29,571 nt of DNA from FEN-1297 sp964498065. GTDB lineage: Bacteria > Bacteroidota > Ignavibacteria > Ignavibacteriales > Ignavibacteriaceae. Below are positions 1 to 8,328 of this stretch, in pieces (the stretch's first letter is position 1; each line of letters opens with the position of its first letter). Under the pieces are notes generated by a model that searched no databases, was not told the DNA's origin, and saw only the letters and a list, made by a program, of their open reading frames with translations. Both the position numbers and the translations under genes were made by a program. The stretch covers positions 1 to 29,571 of the forward strand of contig CAZCFZ010000046.1 in the NCBI GenBank assembly GCA_964498065.1. Direction: 5' to 3'.

Positions 1-54
1 TAGCGTACCTGAATGGGGTTCAGGTGGTCGTGGGTTCAAATCCCACCGTTCCGA
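1..54 (+). tRNA. tRNA-Pro(GGG), 5' end cut by window edge
   Basis: This is the 3' two thirds of a proline tRNA. The anticodon stem CCTGA (8-12) pairs with TCAGG (20-24) around the 7-nt loop ATGGGGT, which places anticodon GGG at 15-17 with G at position 37, as expected for tRNA-Pro. The T arm is GTGGG-TTCAAAT-CCCAC (30-46). The acceptor 3' strand CGTTCCG (47-53) is followed by discriminator A54. CCA is not encoded, so it would be added after transcription. The D arm and the 5' acceptor strand, predicted to be CGGAACG, lie outside the window. I considered tRNA-Leu or tRNA-Ser because the 7-bp hairpin resembles a long variable arm, but the proline fold accounts for every segment. Confidence 0.9.
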
Positions 55-59
55 CTAAG

Positions 60-87
60 AAAGGTGCTGAATGCACCTTTTTTATTT
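60..87 (+). terminator. Rho-independent terminator after tRNA-Pro
   Basis: An 8-bp perfect stem AAAGGTGC (60-67) / GCACCTTT (73-80) encloses a 5-nt loop TGAAT and runs into a T-rich tail. It lies 5 nt after the tRNA discriminator base and should end the tRNA transcript. It separates the tRNA from the purF cluster. Confidence 0.85.
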
Positions 88-152
88 TAAGGAAAAATAT
101 TAAATTTTTTTAAGATATATGTTTAATCCTTCATTTCCACTATATCTTCAAA

Positions 153-160
153 TATATTTG
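153..160 (+). promoter_or_regulatory. Candidate -7 element TATATTTG upstream of purF
   Basis: TATATTTG matches the TAnnTTTG -7 consensus described for Bacteroidota primary sigma factors and lies about 100 nt before the purF start. I see no good -33 TTTG partner at the right distance. The leader (88-261) is very AT-rich, so a chance match is quite possible. Otherwise the leader holds no hairpin, riboswitch or ORF that I can recognise. Confidence 0.25.
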
Positions 161-261
161 TGCGTTAAAATGTACCTTTTTACTTTTTAGATACACTCCT
201 ATTTTATAACTTTAATATTATTCTTAATTTTAATTTTATTTTTTCAAAGAAAAAGAAATAG

Positions 262-1746
262 ATGGAAATAATATCTGATAAACCAAAGTGTCATTGCGGA
301 ATTTTTGGAATTTTCGGGACGGATGATGCTGCAATTAATACCTACTACGGCCTTCACGCGCTGCAGCATAGGGGACAAGAAGCAAGCGGAATAGTAACAA
401 GAGATTATAATGAAAATAATAAGGCAAAATTTAACATTTACAAGGGGGAAGGATTAGTTTCCGAAGTTTTTGCGGATTCTAAGGTTTTTAAAAATGTTTT
501 GGTGGGATCATCGGCTATTGGACATAACAGGTATTCTACAACAGGTTCTTCAGAATCATTAAATAATATTCAACCCTTTGTTGTTCATTACAGGATGGGA
601 AATATTGCCGTAGCACATAACGGAAATTTAACAAATGCAAAACAACTGCGTGAAGAATTAGTAAATGAAGGCGCAATTTTTCAGACAACAAGCGACACTG
701 AAGTTATTTTGCATCTTATTGCCAGAAGCAGATTAAATGATCAAATAGAACAAATTAAAGAAGCACTTGCAAAGCTGGAGGGTGCTTTTTCATTAACTAT
801 TCTTACCGATAATAAATTAATTGCCGCTCGAGATGCTTTCGGATTTCGTCCTCTGTCAATTGGTAAAGTAAACGGCTCATTTGTAGTAGCATCTGAAACC
901 TGCGCTTTTGATATTATTGCTGCCAAGTTTATAAGGGAGGTAGAACCCGGAGAAATTGTTGTTATCGATGAAGATGTAAAAGAAGTGGATCAAATAAAAT
1001 CCATAAAATTAAAGGATGATACATTACATAATCAAAGACACTGCATTTTTGAATATATATATTTCTCGCGTCCCGACAGCTTTATTTTTGGACATAATGT
1101 TGATAAAATGCGAAGAAGGTTAGGTAAAATTTTAGCAAAAAAATATCCGGTAAAAGATAAAGACGGTCAAAAAGTAATAGTAATAAGTGTTCCGGATAGC
1201 TCGAATACTACGGCTCTTGGTTATCAAGCACAGCTTGAGAAGCAAGGAATTATATCTAAACTGGAAATCGGGTTGATACGTAGTCACTATATAGGCCGGA
1301 CCTTTATTCAACCCGGGCAGGAAAAAAGAAAAATTGGTGTAAGAATTAAATTTAATATTGTAAAAGGTGTTCTTGAAGGTAGAACGATTGTAATTGTAGA
1401 TGATTCAATTGTTAGAGGTACAACATCGAAGCAGCTTGTAAATTTAATTAAAGAAGCAAAACCTAAAGCTATTCATGTGAGAATTTCTTCTGCCCCGATT
1501 ATGCATCCATGCTTCTATGGAATGGATTTCCCGAGTAAAGATGAGTTAATTGCAAACCAGATGAATGGTGATGTTAAAGAGATAGAAAGATATCTTGGTG
1601 TTGACAGTTTGGAATATCTTACGATTGATGAAATGCTCGAAGCTATTTCTGAAGCGAATTCTTCAAACTTCTGTACGGCCTGTTTTTCCGGTAACTACCC
1701 GACCGAGGTAGACGCCAGCTTCAAAAAGGAAATTTATGAATTATAA
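262..1746 (+). CDS. purF: Amidophosphoribosyltransferase (glutamine PRPP amidotransferase)
   Basis: PurF carries out the first committed step of de novo purine synthesis: PRPP plus glutamine gives 5-phosphoribosylamine. An 11-residue N-terminal propeptide precedes Cys12 (CGIFGI), the expected N-terminal nucleophile of the class II glutaminase domain. HNRYSTTG (88-95) and AHNGN (118-122) are further glutaminase motifs. The phosphoribosyltransferase domain carries the PRPP loop IVIVDDSIVRGTT (376-388). Four cysteines, C261, C417, C471 and C474 (last pair CxxC), match the 4Fe-4S ligands of the Bacillus-type enzyme, so this is the processed, oxygen-sensitive iron-sulfur class. The length of 494 residues is normal. 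The 3' end overlaps the start of the subtilase gene by 11 nt. No ribosome site stronger than a purine-rich run precedes the ATG. Confidence 0.97.
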   Translation: MEIISDKPKCHCGIFGIFGTDDAAINTYYGLHALQHRGQEASGIVTRDYNENNKAKFNIYKGEGLVSEVFADSKVFKNVLVGSSAIGHNRYSTTGSSESLNNIQPFVVHYRMGNIAVAHNGNLTNAKQLREELVNEGAIFQTTSDTEVILHLIARSRLNDQIEQIKEALAKLEGAFSLTILTDNKLIAARDAFGFRPLSIGKVNGSFVVASETCAFDIIAAKFIREVEPGEIVVIDEDVKEVDQIKSIKLKDDTLHNQRHCIFEYIYFSRPDSFIFGHNVDKMRRRLGKILAKKYPVKDKDGQKVIVISVPDSSNTTALGYQAQLEKQGIISKLEIGLIRSHYIGRTFIQPGQEKRKIGVRIKFNIVKGVLEGRTIVIVDDSIVRGTTSKQLVNLIKEAKPKAIHVRISSAPIMHPCFYGMDFPSKDELIANQMNGDVKEIERYLGVDSLEYLTIDEMLEAISEANSSNFCTACFSGNYPTEVDASFKKEIYEL

Positions 1747-4700
1747 AGCAGTTTTTGCTTTCGGTGCTTTTTTTCTTTTAAGCATATCTTCTTATTCTCA
1801 AGTAACGGTATTCATAAAATATGATAATACCATCTCCCGATCTTCAATTAATGAAAAAATTCAGAGTAAAAATTTTTTATCTTCTGCGCCGATAGGAGCA
1901 TTGAAGAAAACAAGTGTGACCGCCGGTTATTTTGCAAGGGATTTGGGAAAGGATGATCCGAATCTTTCACGAATTGTTAAAATAACTTTTAATGACAGTG
2001 TATCCGCACAAAGCTTCATAAACCAGGCTAAAAATGATCCGACCATTGATTATGTGCAAACCTCAAATATTTATAAAATAGATAATATTCCAAATGATAG
2101 TTTGGTGGGGCAACAATGGGCGTTAAAAAAAATTCAAGCTTTCGAAGCATGGAATATAACTGAAGGATCGGATTCCGTTCTTATTGGTTTAATAGACACG
2201 GGAATAGATTATCTTCATCCCGATCTTAAAAATAAAATTTACATAAATCCCGGTGAAACCGGTACAGATTCTCAAGGCCGTAATAAAGATTCAAATGGGA
2301 TTGATGATGACGGTAACGGTTTTATTGATGATTATATGGGATGGGATTTTACCGATAGAAGAGGATTTCCATTCGACTCAAGCGGGGGAGATTATCTTGG
2401 TTGGGATAATAATCCGATGGATGATAATGGGCACGGAACCTATATAGCCGGGATACTGGCTGCAGAGACTAATAACGATATTGGAATCGCCGGAGTAGCT
2501 CCTAAAATTAAAATTTTAAATCTAAGAGCATTTGACCCATCCGGATACGGCGAAGAAGATGATGTGGCCGCAGCCATATTGTATGCTGTTAAAATGGGAG
2601 TTAAAGTTATTAATATGAGTTTCGGTGATACCCAATTTTCATATGTACTTAGAGATGTTATTCGATATGCCTATAATAAAGGTGTGGTTTTAGTAGCAAG
2701 TTCCGGAAATGACGGATCGGATGAACCTCATTACCCGTCGGGATATTCTGAAGTAATTTGTGTGGGAAATTCAACCATTGATGATAATGTAGCCCCAAGT
2801 TCCAATTACGGTTCTACTTTAGATTTAGTTGCCCCCGGGACAGATATTTTAACCACAGCTCGCGGAGGCGGTTATGCAACTGTAAGCGGCACTTCGGCTT
2901 CTGCTCCTTTTGTGTCTGCGGCAGCCGGCTTAATTTTATCATTAGGGCATTTTACAAATGAAGAAGTTAAACAAATTTTAAAATCCACTGCAGATGATAT
3001 TGATGAACCCGGGTGGGATATTAAAAGTGGCGCCGGCCGATTGAATTTGTATAGAGCATTAAGCGTACTGGCACCTTCAATAATTAAATTCAATAGTCCG
3101 GAACAAGATTACGCAACTAACTCTGATTCTATTTCTATTTCTGCAACTATTCTTTCGGCATATTTCCAAAATTTTAGTCTCTATGAAGGAACGGGACTCA
3201 ATCCGACAAATTGGACTACTTTGTTGGAAAACCAGGAATACCAATTCGATAATAAGAAAATTTATACTCTAAACGTTTCTAATTTTCCGGATTCGGTTTA
3301 TTGTTTAAGAATGCTGGTTGATCTTAGTAACGGTAGAACTATGGAAGAGAGAGTTAATTTTTATGTACTTAGATCCCCTCCAAAATTAAATTTAGTTTTC
3401 GTCGGATCGGCCTTTTACGGACAGAAGCAGACAATTTTGGCATCAGGTTATACTAATCAACCGTCGGTTGTTAAAATGTACTATCGTAAAACCGGCACAA
3501 CTAATTTTAATTTTATCACCCTCGACGGATTTGCAACAAATATTCAATCAGTAAAAAACATACACTACGGATTCATTCCGACTAATCTAATAGAAAATAA
3601 TTCTTCTTATGATGTTTATTTTGAGGCTGATAACATTGCCGGGTTAAAATCTATTGTAAAAAACAACAATTCATATTTCTCATTAAATACTGATTTTTCA
3701 TTTAATCCTGCATTCGAATCAAAGCAGTCATTCTCTTTACCTGCAGGCGAGATTTATAAAAATCCTATTGATCTCACATCCAATGATTCAAATGAAGTAG
3801 TATTGAGGCCTTTAAGCAATCCTAAAGTATCATATATATATAAACTTTCGGGAAACAATTTTGTTAAAATAGATTCTCTGCAAGATAAAATTGTAAAAGA
3901 TTTTGGAGACTTTAATAACAACGGCAAAAAAGATATACTGGCTTATTTTGTTTATGACGGATTTATTTATGAACAAGATAATCAATATTCTACTAATTTA
4001 GTTCAAAAATTTTCAGATACATCAAATACATTTTGGCCGATAGCAGCTAAAGATCTGTACGATAATAATGAAAAAGAAATTTTGAATATAAATAGCGATA
4101 CATCGATAACTGTTTGGGATGTAAACTCCGATTTAAGTTTATCTAATCCAATAAGATTAGTTAATTTCACTAAATCCGGCGCCGGGAATAATGTTCTTGA
4201 TTTTCCGAATGCAGTAGTGACTGATATGGATGGTGACGGTAAAAAAGAAATCTGGATGGTTGATGAAGACGGAGATATCTTTAGTTACAAAATCAATGGG
4301 CCGGGACAATTTCAAAAGGATAAAGTTATTTCAACAGGATTTATGGGCTCGTCGGCGTATCTTGCCGAGGGAGACTATACAGGTAAAGGATCAAAGGATA
4401 TGGCTGTGCTTCTTCATTCTTACTCCAATATAGATATAGCCCCGTATTATCGTCTTATCATATTCAATTTTATTTCGGATTCACTGAATATTATTTACGA
4501 CCGAGCATTTATTGATCCTACTACGGAATTCAACTCGCAATTTCAAAGTGCTGAAAACAGCATTCGTTTTGCAGATATAGAAAATAATGGTATTGATGAT
4601 TTGGTGCTTTTTGACTTTCCTTATTCATATGTATTTAAGTATGATAACGGAAAAAATACTATCATCTCTTATAAAGAAAATATTAATTCCAATTCAATAT

Positions 4701-5956
4701 TTGTAGGAGATTTAAATAAAGACGGTATTAATGATGTTGCATTTCCTACAAACAACGGAATTAATTTCTATGAATTTGCAGTTTCGAATCATGCAAATAC
4801 ACCTTACAATTTAACCGGTTACAGTACAGATTCTGCTTCTATTTACTTGAACTGGACAGGAAATGGAAATCAATATTACATTTATAGGGGGCTTAATCAA
4901 AATAACTTAGCATTAATAGATTCAACATCCGATAGTTCTTACATTGATAATAAAGTATCAGATAAAGTTAATTATTATTATGGTGTGAAAGGCGTGGATA
5001 ATACTAAACTTTACCCTATATCTAATATGAGTCAGTTAATTCAAATCTATTCGCATGTTCCGGCAAAAGTTGCAAGTATAACAAATAGTACTCCAAATTC
5101 TATTAGAATCACTTTTACACAAATGATTAATACTAAAATAGAGAATCTTCATTCTTTTGCAGTAGTGGGATTCGGATTTCCGAATTCTATTTCCGCCTCC
5201 AGTCAATTTTCTTATTTACTTAGTTTCAGCGGCAATTTACCTGTGGGGAAAAATAGATTAGCCGTAAATTATTTAAACGATTATTTTGGCTCTCCGATTA
5301 AATCCGATACTGTAATATTCAATGTTGATAGTACTACTTCCGTAGAAAGTTACTTTTTTGTAACATCGCATGAAATACTAAATCCGTATAAAATTAAACT
5401 GGTATTTAATGAGAATGTAGATCCGGTTACTGCAGAAGATACGGCAAATTATACTTTCTCTCCGTTTAACAAGGTTACATCAGTCCAAGTTGATAATAAA
5501 GACGGTAAAACAATTTATTTAAATTTAAATGGACAAAGACCGGTAGGTTCCGTCGGTAGGGAATATACGCTGCATATAAAAAATGTTAAGTCGTCGATAG
5601 AAACAGGAAGCTTAAGTATAAAATCCGGAGCGGGGAGTTATGTCGTCCTTTCCGGTTTTGCAAATAATCTTTCCGATGTTTATGTTTATCCTAATCCGGC
5701 AAGAATTTTAGATGGATCAAGTAAAATTACTTTTGCAAATTTACCGGCTCATGCAAAAATTACTATCTTTAATTTAAATGGTAAAAAAATGAGTGAGCTT
5801 GAAGAAAATAACGGCGACGGCGGTGTAGATTATAACTTGAAAGATGAAAACGGAAACGAGCTTAGTACCGGTATCTATATTTTTCGAATTGTTCAATTGG
5901 ATAATTCGAATAATGAAATTAGAAATAAACTTGGAAAATTTGCGGTTATTAAATGA
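1736..5956 (+). CDS. Secreted S8 subtilisin-like protease with T9SS sorting domain
   Basis: A 1406-residue modular surface or secreted protease. Order of parts: Sec signal peptide (about 1-22); an I9-like propeptide (about 25-115); an S8 catalytic domain with Asp154 (LIDTG), His233 (NGHGT), oxyanion Asn325 (SSGND) and Ser387 (GTSASAP); beta-rich linkers; four FG-GAP/VCBS-like calcium loops near residues 722, 829, 947 and 991 (for example DMDGDGKKE); a fibronectin III-like segment (about 1020-1100); two SbsA/Ig-like segments; and a C-terminal type A T9SS sorting domain (about 1315-1406) starting with YPNP. A second acidic calcium-type loop sits between the catalytic Asp and His. Translation probably couples to purF: the ATG lies inside its 3' end, with AAGGA at 1726-1730. 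The substrate cannot be read from sequence. Family and secretion route are secure; the role (polymer or protein degradation at the cell surface) is inferred. Confidence 0.93.
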   Translation: MNYKAVFAFGAFFLLSISSYSQVTVFIKYDNTISRSSINEKIQSKNFLSSAPIGALKKTSVTAGYFARDLGKDDPNLSRIVKITFNDSVSAQSFINQAKNDPTIDYVQTSNIYKIDNIPNDSLVGQQWALKKIQAFEAWNITEGSDSVLIGLIDTGIDYLHPDLKNKIYINPGETGTDSQGRNKDSNGIDDDGNGFIDDYMGWDFTDRRGFPFDSSGGDYLGWDNNPMDDNGHGTYIAGILAAETNNDIGIAGVAPKIKILNLRAFDPSGYGEEDDVAAAILYAVKMGVKVINMSFGDTQFSYVLRDVIRYAYNKGVVLVASSGNDGSDEPHYPSGYSEVICVGNSTIDDNVAPSSNYGSTLDLVAPGTDILTTARGGGYATVSGTSASAPFVSAAAGLILSLGHFTNEEVKQILKSTADDIDEPGWDIKSGAGRLNLYRALSVLAPSIIKFNSPEQDYATNSDSISISATILSAYFQNFSLYEGTGLNPTNWTTLLENQEYQFDNKKIYTLNVSNFPDSVYCLRMLVDLSNGRTMEERVNFYVLRSPPKLNLVFVGSAFYGQKQTILASGYTNQPSVVKMYYRKTGTTNFNFITLDGFATNIQSVKNIHYGFIPTNLIENNSSYDVYFEADNIAGLKSIVKNNNSYFSLNTDFSFNPAFESKQSFSLPAGEIYKNPIDLTSNDSNEVVLRPLSNPKVSYIYKLSGNNFVKIDSLQDKIVKDFGDFNNNGKKDILAYFVYDGFIYEQDNQYSTNLVQKFSDTSNTFWPIAAKDLYDNNEKEILNINSDTSITVWDVNSDLSLSNPIRLVNFTKSGAGNNVLDFPNAVVTDMDGDGKKEIWMVDEDGDIFSYKINGPGQFQKDKVISTGFMGSSAYLAEGDYTGKGSKDMAVLLHSYSNIDIAPYYRLIIFNFISDSLNIIYDRAFIDPTTEFNSQFQSAENSIRFADIENNGIDDLVLFDFPYSYVFKYDNGKNTIISYKENINSNSIFVGDLNKDGINDVAFPTNNGINFYEFAVSNHANTPYNLTGYSTDSASIYLNWTGNGNQYYIYRGLNQNNLALIDSTSDSSYIDNKVSDKVNYYYGVKGVDNTKLYPISNMSQLIQIYSHVPAKVASITNSTPNSIRITFTQMINTKIENLHSFAVVGFGFPNSISASSQFSYLLSFSGNLPVGKNRLAVNYLNDYFGSPIKSDTVIFNVDSTTSVESYFFVTSHEILNPYKIKLVFNENVDPVTAEDTANYTFSPFNKVTSVQVDNKDGKTIYLNLNGQRPVGSVGREYTLHIKNVKSSIETGSLSIKSGAGSYVVLSGFANNLSDVYVYPNPARILDGSSKITFANLPAHAKITIFNLNGKKMSELEENNGDGGVDYNLKDENGNELSTGIYIFRIVQLDNSNNEIRNKLGKFAVIK

Positions 5957-6525
5957 ATATAAATTTTAAAGAAATAAAAACTAAATCGAATCTTCTGAGT
6001 CTGGTCCGCTTGTTTTCAGCCGTCCCTTTTTGGTTTCTATTGGATAATCTACAATCCGGGCAAATACGATTTATAACTATTATACTATGTTTAGCCGCGG
6101 CAGCAACAGATATTCTAGACGGATTTCTTGCCAGAAAGTTTAATGAAATAACAGAGTTTGGAAAAATTATTGATCCGCTGGCTGATAAAATTGTTATAGG
6201 AATTATCATATTGAAATTATTCTTAAATGGCTATATTAAACCATATTATTTTATAATGATTATCTCCCGTGATTTAATGATTTTTATAGGTGGGATAATA
6301 ATTTCCCGAAAAATAGGCAAGGTATTGCCTTCCAATATGTTGGGAAAAATTACCGTAATCAATATTAGTATAGTGATATTGATGATACTTCTTTATGTAA
6401 ATAAAGCGAATATTATCTTTATTTTATTTTATTATTTAAGCATAGCGCTGATGGTTATTTCATTAATCGGCTATGCAATTAGAGCAAAAGAATTTTTAAC
6501 TCAAACAGAATATGGGAATACTTAA
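5953..6525 (+). CDS. pgsA: CDP-alcohol phosphatidyltransferase, PgsA type
   Basis: An integral membrane enzyme of 190 residues, most likely CDP-diacylglycerol-glycerol-3-phosphate 3-phosphatidyltransferase, which makes phosphatidylglycerol phosphate. The family signature DxxDGxxARx8GxxxDxxxD is complete: D53, D56, G57, A60, R61, G70, D74 and D78. The hydrophobic segments before and after it fit the six-helix fold. The start ATG overlaps the subtilase stop in an ATGA, and the gene's own end overlaps ftsY by 14 nt, so it is embedded in a translationally coupled chain. The CDP-alcohol family includes phosphatidylserine and cardiolipin synthases with the same motif; length and the SLVRLF-type N-terminus favour PgsA. 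I see no strong Shine-Dalgarno of its own. Confidence 0.88.
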   Translation: MNINFKEIKTKSNLLSLVRLFSAVPFWFLLDNLQSGQIRFITIILCLAAAATDILDGFLARKFNEITEFGKIIDPLADKIVIGIIILKLFLNGYIKPYYFIMIISRDLMIFIGGIIISRKIGKVLPSNMLGKITVINISIVILMILLYVNKANIIFILFYYLSIALMVISLIGYAIRAKEFLTQTEYGNT

Positions 6526-7450
6526 TAATTTAAATTTTGATCGACTAAAATCCGGTCTAGCTAAAACAAGAAATAAAATTGTAAATACCATAAACGAAAC
6601 TATAAGCGGAAAAGCAGTTTTAGATGATAAAACCTTAGATGAAATAGAAGAAATACTAATTACATCTGACATTGGATTTGATACTTCGGAAAAAATAATT
6701 GAGAATGCCAGAATCAGGCTAAAGAGTGATAAAGATCGTTCTAATCTTAATATTATACAAACGGTAAAGGCTGAATTATCCTCAACATTAAAGGTCATAC
6801 ATAATAATAAAAACGAAAATGAGATTGATAAATTTAAGCCTTATGTTGTTTTAATTGTTGGGATTAACGGAGCAGGGAAGACAACAACAATCGGTAAGCT
6901 TGCTCATAATTATAAAAAATCAGGCTTAAAAGTAATTGTAGGTGCTGCTGATACGTTTAGAGCAGCTGCAAATGAGCAATTGGAAATTTGGGCCGAAAGA
7001 GCCGGTGTCGAGATAATTCAGAAGACAAAAGGTTCTGATCCTTCATCTGTAGCTTACGATGCCGTTAATACTGCCGTAAAAGATAAATATGATGTGGTTT
7101 TAATTGATACTGCCGGCCGATTGCATAATAAGTCGAATTTAATGGAAGAATTAAACAAAATTAAACGTGTTATTAAAAAACTATTGCCCCATGCTCCCAA
7201 TGAAACTTTATTAGTTATTGATGGTAACACAGGTCAGAATGCGTTGGTTCAGGCTGATGAATTTTCTAAAGTAACTGATATAAGCGGACTCGTTATTACA
7301 AAACTTGACGGTACTGCTAAAGGCGGAGTTGTATTTCAGATTTGCGCAAAACAAAAAATTCCAGTAAAATATATCGGTGTAGGCGAAGGAATAGATGATT
7401 TACAGAATTTCGATCCGGATTTATTTGTGACTGCAATTTTTGAGAATTAA
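6512..7450 (+). CDS. ftsY: Signal recognition particle receptor FtsY
   Basis: The SRP-family GTPase that docks ribosome-SRP complexes at the inner membrane for co-translational insertion. The N-terminal four-helix bundle (about 1-100) is followed by the NG GTPase domain: P-loop GINGAGKTTT (117-126), DTFRAAANEQL (147-157), DTAGR (199-203) and TKLDGTAKGG (263-272). The C-terminal membrane-interacting helix is retained. The long acidic A domain of enteric FtsY is absent, and 312 residues is typical for short-form FtsY. The ATG lies inside the end of pgsA. Ffh carries the same GTPase motifs but has a methionine-rich M domain after NG; this protein ends directly after NG, so FtsY is certain. Confidence 0.97.
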   Translation: MGILNNLNFDRLKSGLAKTRNKIVNTINETISGKAVLDDKTLDEIEEILITSDIGFDTSEKIIENARIRLKSDKDRSNLNIIQTVKAELSSTLKVIHNNKNENEIDKFKPYVVLIVGINGAGKTTTIGKLAHNYKKSGLKVIVGAADTFRAAANEQLEIWAERAGVEIIQKTKGSDPSSVAYDAVNTAVKDKYDVVLIDTAGRLHNKSNLMEELNKIKRVIKKLLPHAPNETLLVIDGNTGQNALVQADEFSKVTDISGLVITKLDGTAKGGVVFQICAKQKIPVKYIGVGEGIDDLQNFDPDLFVTAIFEN

Positions 7451-7466
7451 ATAGAGGAGAAAGATT

Positions 7467-7673
7467 ATGTTAATGAAAAAACCATTACATCGTGTATTTG
7501 ATTATACTCCCAGATATTATAAACCCGAACTAGATTCTAAAGAAAAGGAAAAAAGAAAGTTAGGATTTTCAAAGCATCTAAAAGTGAAAAGGAAAAAACG
7601 TAGTCCTATAATCTGGATTATTTTTATTTTGGTTATAATTTATGTCATTTTGAAATTAAACAATATAGGATAG
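7467..7673 (+). CDS. Small basic single-pass membrane protein, function unknown
   Basis: A 68-residue protein that I do not recognise by function. The N-terminal half is strongly basic and soluble, with an aromatic FDYTPRYYKPE stretch near residues 11-21. I recall similar short PRYY-type proteins being common in Bacteroidota genomes, without a proven role. One hydrophobic helix (about 46-63) follows a KRKKR cluster, which predicts a C-terminal anchor with the basic part in the cytoplasm. A good ribosome site, AGGAG at 7455-7459, lies 7 nt before the ATG; an in-frame ATG two codons later is a possible alternative. It follows ftsY by 16 nt and is probably co-transcribed with it. Confidence 0.75.
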   Translation: MLMKKPLHRVFDYTPRYYKPELDSKEKEKRKLGFSKHLKVKRKKRSPIIWIIFILVIIYVILKLNNIG

Positions 7674-7746
7674 AAAAGGGAAATTATAAGTTTACATAAT
7701 ATACATTATCGGACAATCATCATTCTTTATTAAATTTATTAAATAT

Positions 7747-8307
7747 ATGAAAATCACTATTTTCATTTTTCTTGCCCTAACATTTACTACCCAAGTTTTC
7801 TCTCAAAAAAAATATAATGCAGCCGGATTATCGATGCTCGATTCGGTAAAAGTTATTTATGGCGATAGCTGCGAAATCGGTGTTAACAGTTCGTTAATAA
7901 AAAATCTTTATCGTTACAGAAGTATCCATGAAGTTGGTAAATATCTTGAGCAGTATGAAAATATTAGGAATAAAATATTAAACTTTAGAAAAAATTATCA
8001 TAATACAATTGAAAGAGAACCTGCTCTTTTATTGGATGTCGATAGAATATTTCATAATTATAAGCAAGATAATATTATAAATGCCTGCGGGATATATTTT
8101 GGCCCGGATAGCGTAACGAATTTAGTGGTTAGTTATACAATCGTTAGGAATGACATTGAAAATTTCTATATAAAAGTAATTCAATTAGCCAATTTTGATA
8201 ATATTTTTAAAAAAGAAATTACCGAATACGGAGACAATTGGTTTACTTCAGCTAAATTAAAAGGGATAAAAAATGTTCCTTTTAAATTGCCTCACAATAT
8301 AAAATAA
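7747..8307 (+). CDS. Hypothetical secreted protein
   Basis: A 186-residue protein with a clear signal peptide (residues 1-20, ending VFSQ). I recognise no domain. The mature part is mixed alpha/beta in character and rich in Asn, Ile and Lys, with only two cysteines (C42 and C114), which could pair in the periplasm. No lipobox and no T9SS tail are visible, so it should be periplasmic. It lies 73 nt after the small membrane protein and has no obvious Shine-Dalgarno or strong promoter. It ends 21 nt from the convergent 3-hydroxyacyl-CoA dehydrogenase gene. Base composition matches its neighbours, so there is no sign of recent transfer. Confidence 0.72.
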   Translation: MKITIFIFLALTFTTQVFSQKKYNAAGLSMLDSVKVIYGDSCEIGVNSSLIKNLYRYRSIHEVGKYLEQYENIRNKILNFRKNYHNTIEREPALLLDVDRIFHNYKQDNIINACGIYFGPDSVTNLVVSYTIVRNDIENFYIKVIQLANFDNIFKKEITEYGDNWFTSAKLKGIKNVPFKLPHNIK

Positions 8308-8328
8308 ACATTTACCCGATCTTAAAAC

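Noticed and set aside
1..54. Long variable arm of tRNA-Leu or tRNA-Ser
   Set aside because: The 7-bp hairpin is the anticodon arm of tRNA-Pro(GGG); the acceptor, T arm and loop positions all fit proline.
2253..2447. Plus-strand frame inside the subtilase catalytic domain
   Set aside because: It is an out-of-frame reading of Asp/Gly-rich codons, in a gene whose motifs are all in the other frame.
5949..6209. Antisense frame over the pgsA start
   Set aside because: It is a shadow of the pgsA coding sequence, without start signals or a recognisable domain.
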